DNA from: Scleroderma bovista
Lineage: Eukaryota > Basidiomycota > Agaricomycetes > Boletales > Sclerodermataceae
Length of the DNA: 25,679 nucleotides
Direction of reading: 5' to 3'
Assembly: GCA_037178675.1 (NCBI GenBank)
Contig: JAYMGJ010000487.1
Span: forward strand, 1-25,679
This document shows, piece by piece, positions 18,044-25,679 of the stretch. The notes under the pieces are model-generated. The model searched no databases. It saw nothing but the letters and a program-made list of their open reading frames with translations, and was not told where the DNA came from. The first letter of the stretch is position 1. The number at the start of each line of letters is the position of its first letter. Position numbers and translations under genes: made by a program.

Positions 18044-20486
18044 TCACAACATTGTCTCAGCTATATCATTTACCCCCACTTGATCACCCTTTGTCTCGCT
18101 TGATTGCTCATCTGACCCAGAATCAGTGCTTTCATTTATGTGCCAAACAAATGGCTTTGAAATGCTGTACAGAAGTGTTGTGGTGTTTGAACCGGGTTGG
18201 TCAGAATCAGGAAGAGGTTGTATGATCCTTGTGACGAGGCATCTGTTGGTGAGTCGAGTAGAGAGCGAAGTCAACAATAAATTGAAGTTGTCATCATTTG
18301 GAAGTGACAGTATCAGTGAATCGTGTAAACTGAGGTCGCGGAAGTCCTTCCAGTTCCAGCCCATAGAACCACATGGAGATCGTTTGTGCTTCCTGATGTC
18401 CGCCATAGAAAGCAGCTTGAGGTCAGCAAAGAGGTTTCCTTCGCGGCAGAATTCCTTGGAGTCTTTAAAGTGACCATAGTCCCCCAGCTGTTCTCGTAAG
18501 GCTCAAACATTGTACGAAAGGCATGTGTGCTCACTTCGGTACCATTGGGTGCGTCCAAGAAAATACAGGATCCCCCGTCTATTTCGAACATAATGTACTT
18601 CCTCGGCCGATCGAGTAGCATCATGAGACCTCGCCAGTCACAGCCGAGAACAGATGCTCCCTAAATAAATAGTGATATCAGTGCCAATGAGACGTGCAAA
18701 GAAAAGCAACCCACATCAACATCAAAGGCCGTCCATTCAGCGGATACATCACTGGAACCAGGATCGTGAAATACCCCAAGCTTAACTCCACAAATCCTTG
18801 AGCTCTTCCACATGATGGACGAAATCTGAAGGATTCTGTCTGATTGAAGGAGACGTGTCTGCATAATGCAGACCTGTTCAACCCAAGAACGCGCCTTAGT
18901 CACATGTCGTGCATGCGCTGGCATTCTGTTCTTTATTTCCCGGTATTTTTGATAGATGTAGACCCCCAATAATTTTGAAGTTCGTGGAATTATGTTAGAT
19001 TCATCAGAAACAACATTTACCCAGTCCTTTCCAAGAGATTGCCCAAGGACCACTACAAGGTAAGCGTTAGTTAGATTATCAGAATAGACTTTGATGCCAA
19101 GAGAATTGGTGCGGGTCAGTGTGAGCGTGTCTCCGGCGAATTTCTTTGGGTACGCGTCGCAGTAAGTGAAGCCATTCTCAATGAGCGCGCTATCGTCGAT
19201 TTTGAACGTGGTGTTGCGACGTGGTGGGTCTTGATATTTGAGATAGACCTGGCACAATTTCCATAGAGGCTCCGAAAGTGGCAGAGGGGAGAGGCGTCTG
19301 ACCGCTAAAGTGGTATCCAGACTAAAAAAAGGCTCTCGATCTCTGTAGTAATTGGATTCCGACAAAACCAAATCAATGGTCTTTGGTGGACCTGATGGAC
19401 TATGGCGGCATGACAGCCAGGCTTTGAAGTGAGAGCGAGAGCGGCGAGAGGGCCGGAGGGGCAGCCAAATTTGGATGCCACGATTCGTGATCGGGAATGT
19501 GCCGAGTCGATCCTCGACCGACTCCAGCTCTTCTTTGGGGACGTTCTCTTTGAGAAATTCGATGAATTCGTCGTGACCCATCAACACCAATGTACCACAA
19601 TACCGGAAGAAGCTCGGGTCATCCGCAAGGATATTGCCAGTCAGCTTATCGTCGTCAAACAACTCCACGCAAAGATGCTTTGATCATTCGATGCACGGAT
19701 GATCTCCAGCTGTAGACGGTGAAACGCTTTCTTCCCCTCTCCATACAGCATCGGCATGTTCACTTCCAGTAGACCCATCAGCGAATAAGCTCTATCCTCG
19801 ACTCGCGTTGTTGTACGATTGGCGGCCCATGACATGATTTGAGCAACACATGGACGGTTTCCGCAAAGTCCATGCGTTAATATATGCTCCGGAATTTTAG
19901 TGATGTCTGCCAAGGTAGGTGCAAGCGCCCTCTTGTCACCTATGTTTTGCCAATTCTTGTTGAAGAACTGGACGTCACTTGGGGCTACCAATTCTTGTAG
20001 TGTCCACCCACGCGAGAACCACTCCGGCCAGCCATAGAATTTGGGATACCTCTCCTTGTCATGCACACTGGGAAAGGATGGCTCGGGGACGTCGTGGAGG
20101 TATGCATAACATACTCTCGCGTTTTTGTACCACCGATACATGGAATTAATGGCCTCGGATAGCTCTGCGCTGCTTCGCTTGTCGATGCAGCAAGTGTCAA
20201 CCCACAACCGCTCATATCCGTCCTTCCGAGCCTGGTCGCAGCTATCGAGGATCTTTCGATAGCCAGCACGCTGGCGAATTTCGTCTCTGTCCGGTCTGTC
20301 CATCTTCGCGAGCTCAACGATCTCGTCATAGTCCACTTCTTCCCCAACCCACCGATGGGACAGAATCGCGTACTCTGTTGCTTCGTCATTGCCGATCTCG
20401 AGGACCTTGGTATGACGATGCACTCGCTTTCTCTCTCTAATCAATCTATCCCTCTCAAGAAAGGCTTTGACGTTGACCAGGCGCAT
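18044..20486 (-). pseudogene. HET-domain (heterokaryon incompatibility) protein gene with two frameshifts
   Basis: HET-domain proteins trigger cell death when genetically different hyphae fuse, and they recognise non-self. The start chosen is ATG 20486 (MRLVNVKAFLERDRLI), a usual opening for this family. The HET blocks are EYAILSHRWVGEEVDYDEI, KDGYERLWVDTCCIDK, SEAINSMYRWYKNARVCYAY and SRGWTLQELVAP. Next come MSWAANRTTTRVEDRAYSLM and MLYGEGKKAFHRLQ. At about 19660-19670 the frame shifts, consistent with one lost base, right after DQSIFAW. It continues with NILADDPSFFRYCG, the expected following block. A 54-bp intron (18661-18714) precedes the last exon. A second one-base shift lies in a run of five Gs (18481-18485), after which the frame runs to the stop at 18044. 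About 800 residues would be expected. It is either a pseudogene or carries two indel errors. Confidence 0.82.
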
Positions 20487-20961
20487 GCTGTGCAAGTGCG
20501 CATTGGTTTCGACGGAATCATCAACTGTGGATGGTATCACTTACCTCGTTTCACAGAATTGAAAGTTTGTTGGATCGGAACGACGAGTAGTTGTGGTGGT
20601 AAAAGTGCAGGGTAACACGTGTTGCTTGCTACCTGAAAAGCTTTCCCTTAACACAGCAAAGCAATTGAGCGCCTACAGCCTCTTTGATCTCCAAGCCTTC
20701 CTTTTGAGGCACCCGCATCACTCGTCTCACCCACCCACCTGGCGAGTAGCACCGGGAGAGTATCATACCGTGTCGCACCATTGGCTGCACCAAGATGTTG
20801 AGCACACGAGTCGGCTAGCGCGCGAGCAGTGGGTGGTTAGCGCACGATCCGTCTCAGTCCGTGCTTATGCCGCCACTGGCTGCCCGTGTTACAACAAACC
20901 TACATGGAGTGGTGTTCTCTTCATGGGGTCCTGCTGAGCTTTCCTGCCCATTACTAGTATA
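20487..20961. other. No supported gene between the HET gene and the LTR-like segment
   Basis: This contains the likely HET gene promoter region but no clear TATA box. The + strand frame at 20593-20937 has no recognisable domain. No RNA gene is visible. Confidence 0.5.
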
Positions 20962-21440
20962 TGTCACATATTTCACTTTTACGGCGACACCCTGAGCGGA
21001 TCAGCCGGAAGTTGGGATGTAGTATACTGTCCAACCTATGTTCATCGACAACCCCGATGGAAGAAGGTCGTACGTAGGCTCGATTATCTCGTTGCTAGAT
21101 GTCATTCGCGCAGTCAAGTTGATACCCGGGTATGTGTACACATGGTGTAAGGATCTCATGCTTATTCAGCGGATACCCAGTTCTGATTACCCAATTCGTA
21201 TTACTACTCTTTGACATTGATTGACAAGCTCGTGTCGTTCTCTTATTACTTTAGTTTCCATTCCCACACCACTCTCTTTGCTTGCCCCTGGGCTGTAGGG
21301 TATAAAGTCGATACCATTCGTTTGTTGTAGTTTCAGTCTTTTCCTGAATACCAGTTACCATTGCCAGGTGATTGTTTCAGCTTGAGAAGATTCTGTTGTG
21401 ACCGCGTTAGAGATTAGCTACCTCTATCGTCGAAGTTACA
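20962..21440 (+). repeat. LTR-like segment (possible solo LTR of a gypsy-related family)
   Basis: It begins TGTCAC like the gypsy LTR and is placed to end GAAGTTACA, with TGT...ACA termini. TATAAA at 21301-21306 is followed after 16 bases by TGTTGTAGTTTCAGT (21323-21337). That 15-base block is identical to one at nearly the same distance from the TATA box of the gypsy LTR (17 bases from the end of TATAAA there). Both segments also end with CTCTATC plus 12 bases. The U3 parts otherwise differ, so it would be a different family. No target-site duplication is visible (GTATA on the left, CACGG on the right). It lies just upstream of the PSP1 remnant. Confidence 0.5.
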
Positions 21441-21509
21441 CACGGGGTGGCGGTCAATCATGAGGTGATGCACACTTGAACAAACCTACATGGGCCATGC
21501 AGACCCACC

Positions 21510-22353
21510 GTGGTCAGGTTCAACGCTCCATGGCACGATGCTCGAGACGATCTGCATGCCCCACCGTTTTCCACACATCCACTTATGATAGCAGCGGCCG
21601 ACAATCTCATGGATGACTTTGGCATGTTAAGCCTCTCCAAGGATGGTCCTGATCCTTCCTCTTCCACTCATCCCCCCAGCCAGCCATCCTCGCTTCCTAT
21701 TTACGCACCTATGTCTCGGAGCCTGCTCTCACCGGATCATGTGCCCCCCTCTATCAGCCCATCAGCTGTAGTATCCACAGTGGCACATCCTTCATGTCTA
21801 GGTAGCGCTTCGGCTCTTCAAGCTACAGTGGTCTGTCCGCTGGTGCCAGCCCCCCTCACAGCCAGCTCGAGCAGCAGTTGATAGATGCCCAATACCGCCG
21901 GTGGCAACAATATGCTTCGCAGCAACGACAGGTGCCTCTCACGGCACGGTTTATTCCCGGCAAATGCATCCAGTACATCTTCTCCCAGGGGAACGATTTC
22001 CCGACATACACCCACTTGACATCCCAAAGCTCTGAGCTCTTGTCACTGCTCTTGCTGACGACAGGCTGCCCTAGTATCCAGCCTCACAGGGGGCCCCATT
22101 ACCTCCAGCAGATGCAACAACGTACATCAGATGCACTGATGCCTGATCTCAACAATCTCGGCAAGGGCATCCCACTTTCCTCTGTACCTGTGTCCTGACC
22201 ACTCTACATCATCAAGTTCACCTCACGCTTGATATCAGGGTGGGGTGACTTGGTCATTGTGGAGATGGATCGGAGGTTGAAGGACCCTGGGCACGGTTGT
22301 GAATGACACTATCACCCTGAAAGAGGTGGAGGCATTCTAACGTGAGCAGAGAG
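21510..22353 (+). pseudogene. PSP1 C-terminal-domain protein remnant, cut by the copia LTR
   Basis: PSP1 domain proteins of fungi are poorly understood; yeast PSP1 was found as a suppressor of polymerase mutations. The fragment reads DDLHAPPFSTHPL, then MDDFGMLSLSKDGPDP and MSRSLLSPD. After a frame change near 21770 it continues SGLSAGASPPHSQLEQQLID, YRRWQQYASQQRQVPL and QYIFSQGNDFPTYTHL. The domain core follows: PLYIIKF, GDLVIVEMDRR, then in another frame TVVNDTITLKEVEAF. Damage includes TAG at 21803-21805, TGA at 22196-22198, at least two further frame changes near 22240-22290, a loss of residues after PLYIIKF, and TAA at 22338-22340. The recognisable sequence stops just before the LTR at 22360, so the copia element probably inserted into this gene. 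The 5' exons are unclear. Confidence 0.72.
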
Positions 22354-22359
22354 GGAGTA

Positions 22360-22675
22360 TGTGGCCTATGGAGATGGCGGACCACTGTGTTGAAGTCGCA
22401 CGTGCACCCGGCATAAACCGTCGACAAAGTGCGCACAAGACTGCGACCCATATTAGTGTAGACTTAGTAATAGTCCTCTTTAGAGTAGATGTTACATGTC
22501 ACACGTCACGCGTCACAGTCATGCATCACACTATTTGTTGTATATAAACAGTGTTCATCGCTTATATAATATAACAGCTCTTAACCAGCTACCGCTACCA
22601 TCTCTGGTTGTGCACTCCACCCAACAGGTGAGTTGGAGTAGCAGTTCCTCTACGTATATAGGTATTGCTTCAACA
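22360..22675 (+). repeat. 5' LTR of the copia element
   Basis: It is placed from TGTGGCC at 22360 to CAACA at 22675 (316 bp), with TG...CA ends. A TATATAAA box lies at 22541-22548. Upstream, around 22490-22530, TCAC is repeated several times with a 6-8 base period, mostly as CGTCAC. The 3' border is set by the adjoining primer site. The 5' border is set by where PSP1-like sequence ends, so it could be a few bases off. The second LTR is outside the window. Confidence 0.65.
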
Positions 22676-22689
22676 GGTTATGAGCCCTG
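22676..22689 (+). promoter_or_regulatory. Primer binding site complementary to the initiator tRNA-Met anticodon arm
   Basis: GGTTATGAGCCCTG follows the LTR directly. Its complement, CAGGGCTCATAACC, contains the CAT anticodon and matches the anticodon stem-loop (about positions 27-40) of fungal initiator tRNA-Met. Drosophila copia primes from a half-tRNA cut in this region, so the same mechanism is likely here. Confidence 0.7.
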
Positions 22690-22770
22690 TGAGCGCACTG
22701 TGTGCAGCAATGCACCAGGCAGCGCTCCAGCTCCCTGAGCGTCGCTTTAACTAGCTTGACGCTGTGGACC

Positions 22771-22931
22771 ACAGTGAGCTCCTAGCTGAGCCCCTGCACA
22801 GCCACAAGGCGAAGTCGGTCAACAACTTGCGCCAGACAGTGAGCTCCTAGTTGAGCACCTGTACTGCCACAGGCGAAGCTTGTCGATGACTTGCGCCAAC
22901 CATGGCGAACATCATCGACGACTTGCACTGG
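22771..22931 (+). repeat. 65-bp tandem repeats in the copia leader
   Basis: A 65-base unit starting ACAGTGAGCTCCTAG is present at 22771-22835 and again, diverged, at 22836-22900. A partial third copy (GGCGAA...GACTTGC-like) follows to about 22931. The repeat lies in the untranslated leader between the primer site and gag, and may be a packaging or regulatory structure. Confidence 0.7.
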
Positions 22932-23058
22932 CATGACCTAGTCATGAGTTAGCTGTTGACAGAAGTGCTTTCACTAGCACTCAGGTGTTTCTTCTTTTCT
23001 TGCTTGTCCGTTGTCGCATTCATTTGCTGACTCCGTTGACTCCAAACAGAATATCACC

Positions 23059-25679
23059 ATGTCTAGCGCTCTCAACAAAATGGTCCCCGTGTTCACTGGC
23101 TCCAACTGGCAGCAGTGGCACACCTCTATGCAGGCCTACCTCCGGGCACAAGGCCAATGGTACGTTTACTCGACGACGCAACCCGTTGCCGGTCACGATG
23201 ACCGAAAGGAGTGGGACGACAACACTGAGAGAGTGCTTGGTAATATCACCTTGCGCCTTGCCCCCTCGATCCAGGTTGCAGTCTTGAACCTCGATAACGT
23301 TAAGGATGTCTGGGACCACCTAAAGAAGAACTTTGGCGCCCCCAGTATTGGCTCTGCCTATGCCGAGCTTAGCAAGCTCCTGGTGACTACCATTCCCGCT
23401 GGCTCCCATCCCGCTCCGGCTATCACCAAAGTGCTTAGCCACTTTGCTTATCTCAAGGATGCCGGCTTCAAGTTCCCTGCCCCAGTGCAGGCAATGATCA
23501 TTCTGTGCAAGCTCCCTCCCACTATGGAGATTGTAGCTCAAATTCTTAGCCAGACATCGCCTGACGAGATCAAGAACCTCAAGCCTGACGGGATCGTCAA
23601 GGCTGCCACGCTCTCATTCGAGCAGAAAGGCGCCTCTTCGCGCGCCGGTGGTAAGGGCCCTCAGGCCAACAAGCTTAGCGCTGTGAAGCGCAAGCCGGCC
23701 GACCCTAAGTTCGCCCAGCAGCAGCAGCAGCCCCAGAGGCAGCAGCAGCAGCAAGGTGGGTCCAACGGCGGTGCGAGCGGAAACACTCCTGCCCAAGGAC
23801 AAGGAGGCTGCACACGCCGTGGCGGCAAGAAGGCTCGCGCTCACCGCGAGAACGCCCAACAGGCAGCCTTCGCCACTTATGTCCACTATGATGGACCAGA
23901 GCCCACCATCGACCCTCGTGCCCTGGCTCACACTCCCGGTGCTGCCCACTACGGCCCCCCCGCATTCACAAATACTATTAAGGCCTTCGACTTGGCACAC
24001 CGCTTGGGGGTAGAGCCCTCCTGCCAAACCATCCGCACCCTCGACCAAGTTGTGTCGATGGCAAGTGCGAACCTGGACCAGCCCGAGGCCGGTCCCTCCT
24101 TGCTGAAGTGCCCTCGTCTCGAGGAGCGCATCACGATGTATGAGGAGGATGCCATCTCCCTTGGGGATGATGAACCCTTCGCCCACGAGCCCTTCGCCAA
24201 CGATGAGTTTGACGAAATCGACGCGATGGTCCTCGACCGCTACAACGCGACCTCGATGGCGATGGGCGCGGAGGCCAGCCTCTTCAGGCAAGTACCTTCT
24301 GCACGCGTGCTGACTGACACTGACACGCTCCCTTTACATGTGCGCTTTACGCCGGCACTGTATATAGCGAGCAGTAACTACAATTTGTCGTGTCGTGTCT
24401 CGAGTAATGCATATATTTGTTCGTGTTCGAATAATGCATGCTGTGCTGGCTGTAAGGGAAAAATGGTTGACGATAGCGAACTATCTGGTGCCTTCTGGCT
24501 CCTAGACTCTGGCACATCACGCCACTTTACTGGTGACATAGGTGATTTCGCCTCCTACAACGCACTAAAGCGAGCGCACTACGCCAAAACGGCTAATGGT
24601 GTAGCACTAATTGCTGGCATTGGCACGGTATTACTCCGGTGCCTAGACCACAACTCAGGGGATGAGAAAGTCATAACACTCACCCAAGTGCTCCATATGC
24701 CAGGCGCTACTGCACGCCTCATTTCTATGGGCGAAATGCTCCAGCGTAACTACAAGGTCACTGGCGATAAGCGAGGCATTAGCCTTGTTCATAAAGCTGA
24801 ACGCCTATGGTTTGGGCCAGACCCAGAAGACGATCGCAACGTCATTTTTGGGATTAGATCTATCCCGATAATTAGATCTAACTACATTGCCTCTGTGAGC
24901 AAAGTCGATTATGACATTATGCACCGGAGATTCGGGCACCCCTCGAAGGAAGTACTCCGACGTGCGCAAAAACATACGCAGGGCTTCCCGGAGATTCACT
25001 TTCCAACTGAGGACTGTGTTTGCCCGGGATGTGCTCTTGGCAAGATGCCCAATCGAGCTTTCCCAGAGAACGAAAGACGTGCTTCTAAGCCCTTTGAGCT
25101 AGTGCACTCTGATCTCAAATCCTTCCCGGTTATGTTGTACCGGAAATTCAAATATATTATCACCTTCTACGACGACTATACTTCTCATGCCTGGACTATG
25201 CCTCTTCGCTCCAAAGCTGCAGCGATTACGGCTGCCAAAGATTTCCTCGAAATGGTGCGTGTCCAACATGATACGCACGTCGTTGGATGGATGTCCGATG
25301 CCGGCGGAGAGTATAAATCCGACCTATTTGATCGAGCACTCCTTGAGAAAGGAATTAAAATATATCAAAGTGCTCCAAGAACTCCCATGCAGAATGGCCG
25401 CGCCGAGCGTTTAGGGCGCACTCTCATGGATAAAGCTGAGTCTATGCGGCATCAAGCCTGCATTCCTGACTCCTGGTGGGAATTTGTGTTCGCTCACGCA
25501 ACTCACCTTTACAACCGTACTCCGGTAGCTCGCCTGCGATGGCGCACCCCCCACGAAATGCTTAAGGGGGAGATGCCTAACATTGACCACCTACGTGTAT
25601 TTGGCTGTGGAGCCTTTGTCTACCTCCCAGCCTCGGCTCGAGCAAATAAGATGGCTCCCAAGTCGGAGCTAATGACTTA
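23059..25679 (+). CDS. Copia gag-protease-integrase polyprotein, 3' partial at the window end
   Basis: The frame is open from ATG 23059 (MSSALNKMVPVFTGSNWQQW) to the window edge, 873 codons without a stop. The first 180 residues or so are a copia-type gag (UBN2-like; NITLRLAPSIQ, VWDHLKKNFG). A glutamine-rich stretch follows near residue 220. I find no CCHC zinc knuckle, which is unusual; a small CSCSNNACCAGCKGK cluster lies just before the protease. The protease has FWLLDSGTSRHFTGD near residue 483. The integrase has an HHCC region (MHRRFGHPSKE ... CVCPGCALGK), and the catalytic Asp, Asp and Glu follow in LVHSDLKSF, GWMSDAGGEYKS and MQNGRAERLGRTL. The frame reaches HLRVFGCGAFVYL before the edge. 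RT and RNase H are expected beyond. No damage was seen. Confidence 0.9.
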   Translation, partial: MSSALNKMVPVFTGSNWQQWHTSMQAYLRAQGQWYVYSTTQPVAGHDDRKEWDDNTERVLGNITLRLAPSIQVAVLNLDNVKDVWDHLKKNFGAPSIGSAYAELSKLLVTTIPAGSHPAPAITKVLSHFAYLKDAGFKFPAPVQAMIILCKLPPTMEIVAQILSQTSPDEIKNLKPDGIVKAATLSFEQKGASSRAGGKGPQANKLSAVKRKPADPKFAQQQQQPQRQQQQQGGSNGGASGNTPAQGQGGCTRRGGKKARAHRENAQQAAFATYVHYDGPEPTIDPRALAHTPGAAHYGPPAFTNTIKAFDLAHRLGVEPSCQTIRTLDQVVSMASANLDQPEAGPSLLKCPRLEERITMYEEDAISLGDDEPFAHEPFANDEFDEIDAMVLDRYNATSMAMGAEASLFRQVPSARVLTDTDTLPLHVRFTPALYIASSNYNLSCRVSSNAYICSCSNNACCAGCKGKMVDDSELSGAFWLLDSGTSRHFTGDIGDFASYNALKRAHYAKTANGVALIAGIGTVLLRCLDHNSGDEKVITLTQVLHMPGATARLISMGEMLQRNYKVTGDKRGISLVHKAERLWFGPDPEDDRNVIFGIRSIPIIRSNYIASVSKVDYDIMHRRFGHPSKEVLRRAQKHTQGFPEIHFPTEDCVCPGCALGKMPNRAFPENERRASKPFELVHSDLKSFPVMLYRKFKYIITFYDDYTSHAWTMPLRSKAAAITAAKDFLEMVRVQHDTHVVGWMSDAGGEYKSDLFDRALLEKGIKIYQSAPRTPMQNGRAERLGRTLMDKAESMRHQACIPDSWWEFVFAHATHLYNRTPVARLRWRTPHEMLKGEMPNIDHLRVFGCGAFVYLPASARANKMAPKSELMT

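Larger units (their letters stand above)
22360..25679 (+). mobile_element. Ty1/copia retrotransposon, 5' part, apparently intact, runs off the window
   Basis: The LTR (22360-22675), primer site, leader and a single uninterrupted gag-pol frame from 23059 lie on the + strand. The window ends inside the region after integrase, so RT, RNase H and the 3' LTR are not seen. Protease and integrase precede where RT should be, the copia order. The absence of stops over 873 codons contrasts with the broken gypsy element and suggests a recent, possibly active copy. Confidence 0.85.

Noticed and set aside
21038..21214. 58-codon + strand ORF starting MFIDNPDGRRS
   Set aside because: It lies inside the LTR-like segment, is short and has no recognisable motif; it is probably a chance frame.
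23614..24291. Long minus-strand frame (225 codons) inside the copia region
   Set aside because: It is antisense to the open copia gag-pol frame, with composition mirroring it and no family motif.
1..25679. CRISPR arrays, bacterial operons or other prokaryotic systems
   Set aside because: No regularly spaced repeat array is present. The introns, HET gene and LTR elements indicate fungal nuclear DNA.

Overview
The window looks like nuclear DNA from a filamentous basidiomycete, most likely an Agaricomycete. The evidence is short GT-AG introns of about 45-130 bp, a basidiomycete-style STN1, a HET-domain gene, a PSP1-like gene and typical fungal LTR retrotransposons. It is a repeat-rich, decaying region in which most host genes are broken.

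Layout. (1) 1-2923: remnant of an AIP1 (actin-interacting protein 1, WD40) gene on the + strand, with a compact non-autonomous LTR element (388-1987) inserted inside one codon. (2) 3138-5085: a four-exon STN1 (telomere CST complex) gene on the minus strand, convergent with AIP1 and carrying one in-frame TGA. (3) 5350-6421: an intact four-exon gene of unknown function on the minus strand, in tandem with STN1. (4) 6422-11118: AT-richer, gene-poor DNA with coding-like exon clusters, an imperfect duplication, a reverse-oriented fragment of the first element's LTR, and a possible hAT transposase C-terminus. (5) 11119-12163: an intact two-exon coiled-coil/cysteine-cluster gene on the + strand. It converges on (6) a Ty3/gypsy chromovirus on the minus strand (12256-17974), with gag, a strong predicted -1 frameshift signal, pol with chromodomain and a 5' LTR. 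Three in-frame stops break this element and its 3' LTR is not visible. (7) 18044-20486: a HET-domain gene on the minus strand with two single-base frameshifts. (8) 20962-21440: an LTR-like segment whose TATA/start-site block resembles the gypsy LTR. (9) 21510-22353: a PSP1-domain pseudogene that runs up to the edge of (10), a Ty1/copia element from 22360 to the window end. The copia element has a 5' LTR, a primer site matching the anticodon arm of initiator tRNA-Met, and an uninterrupted gag-protease-integrase ORF.

How the parts fit. Most identifiable genes belong to retroelements or were hit by them. Many nonsense codons are of a type reachable by C-to-T change on the coding strand (CGA to TGA, CAA to TAA, CAG to TAG). 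By contrast, the accessory gene, the copia ORF and the unknown minus-strand gene are open. The most notable observations are the slippery-site/pseudoknot frameshift module at 15917-15981, the antisense accessory gene beside the gypsy pol, the half-tRNA-type copia primer site, and the small LTR element inside AIP1.
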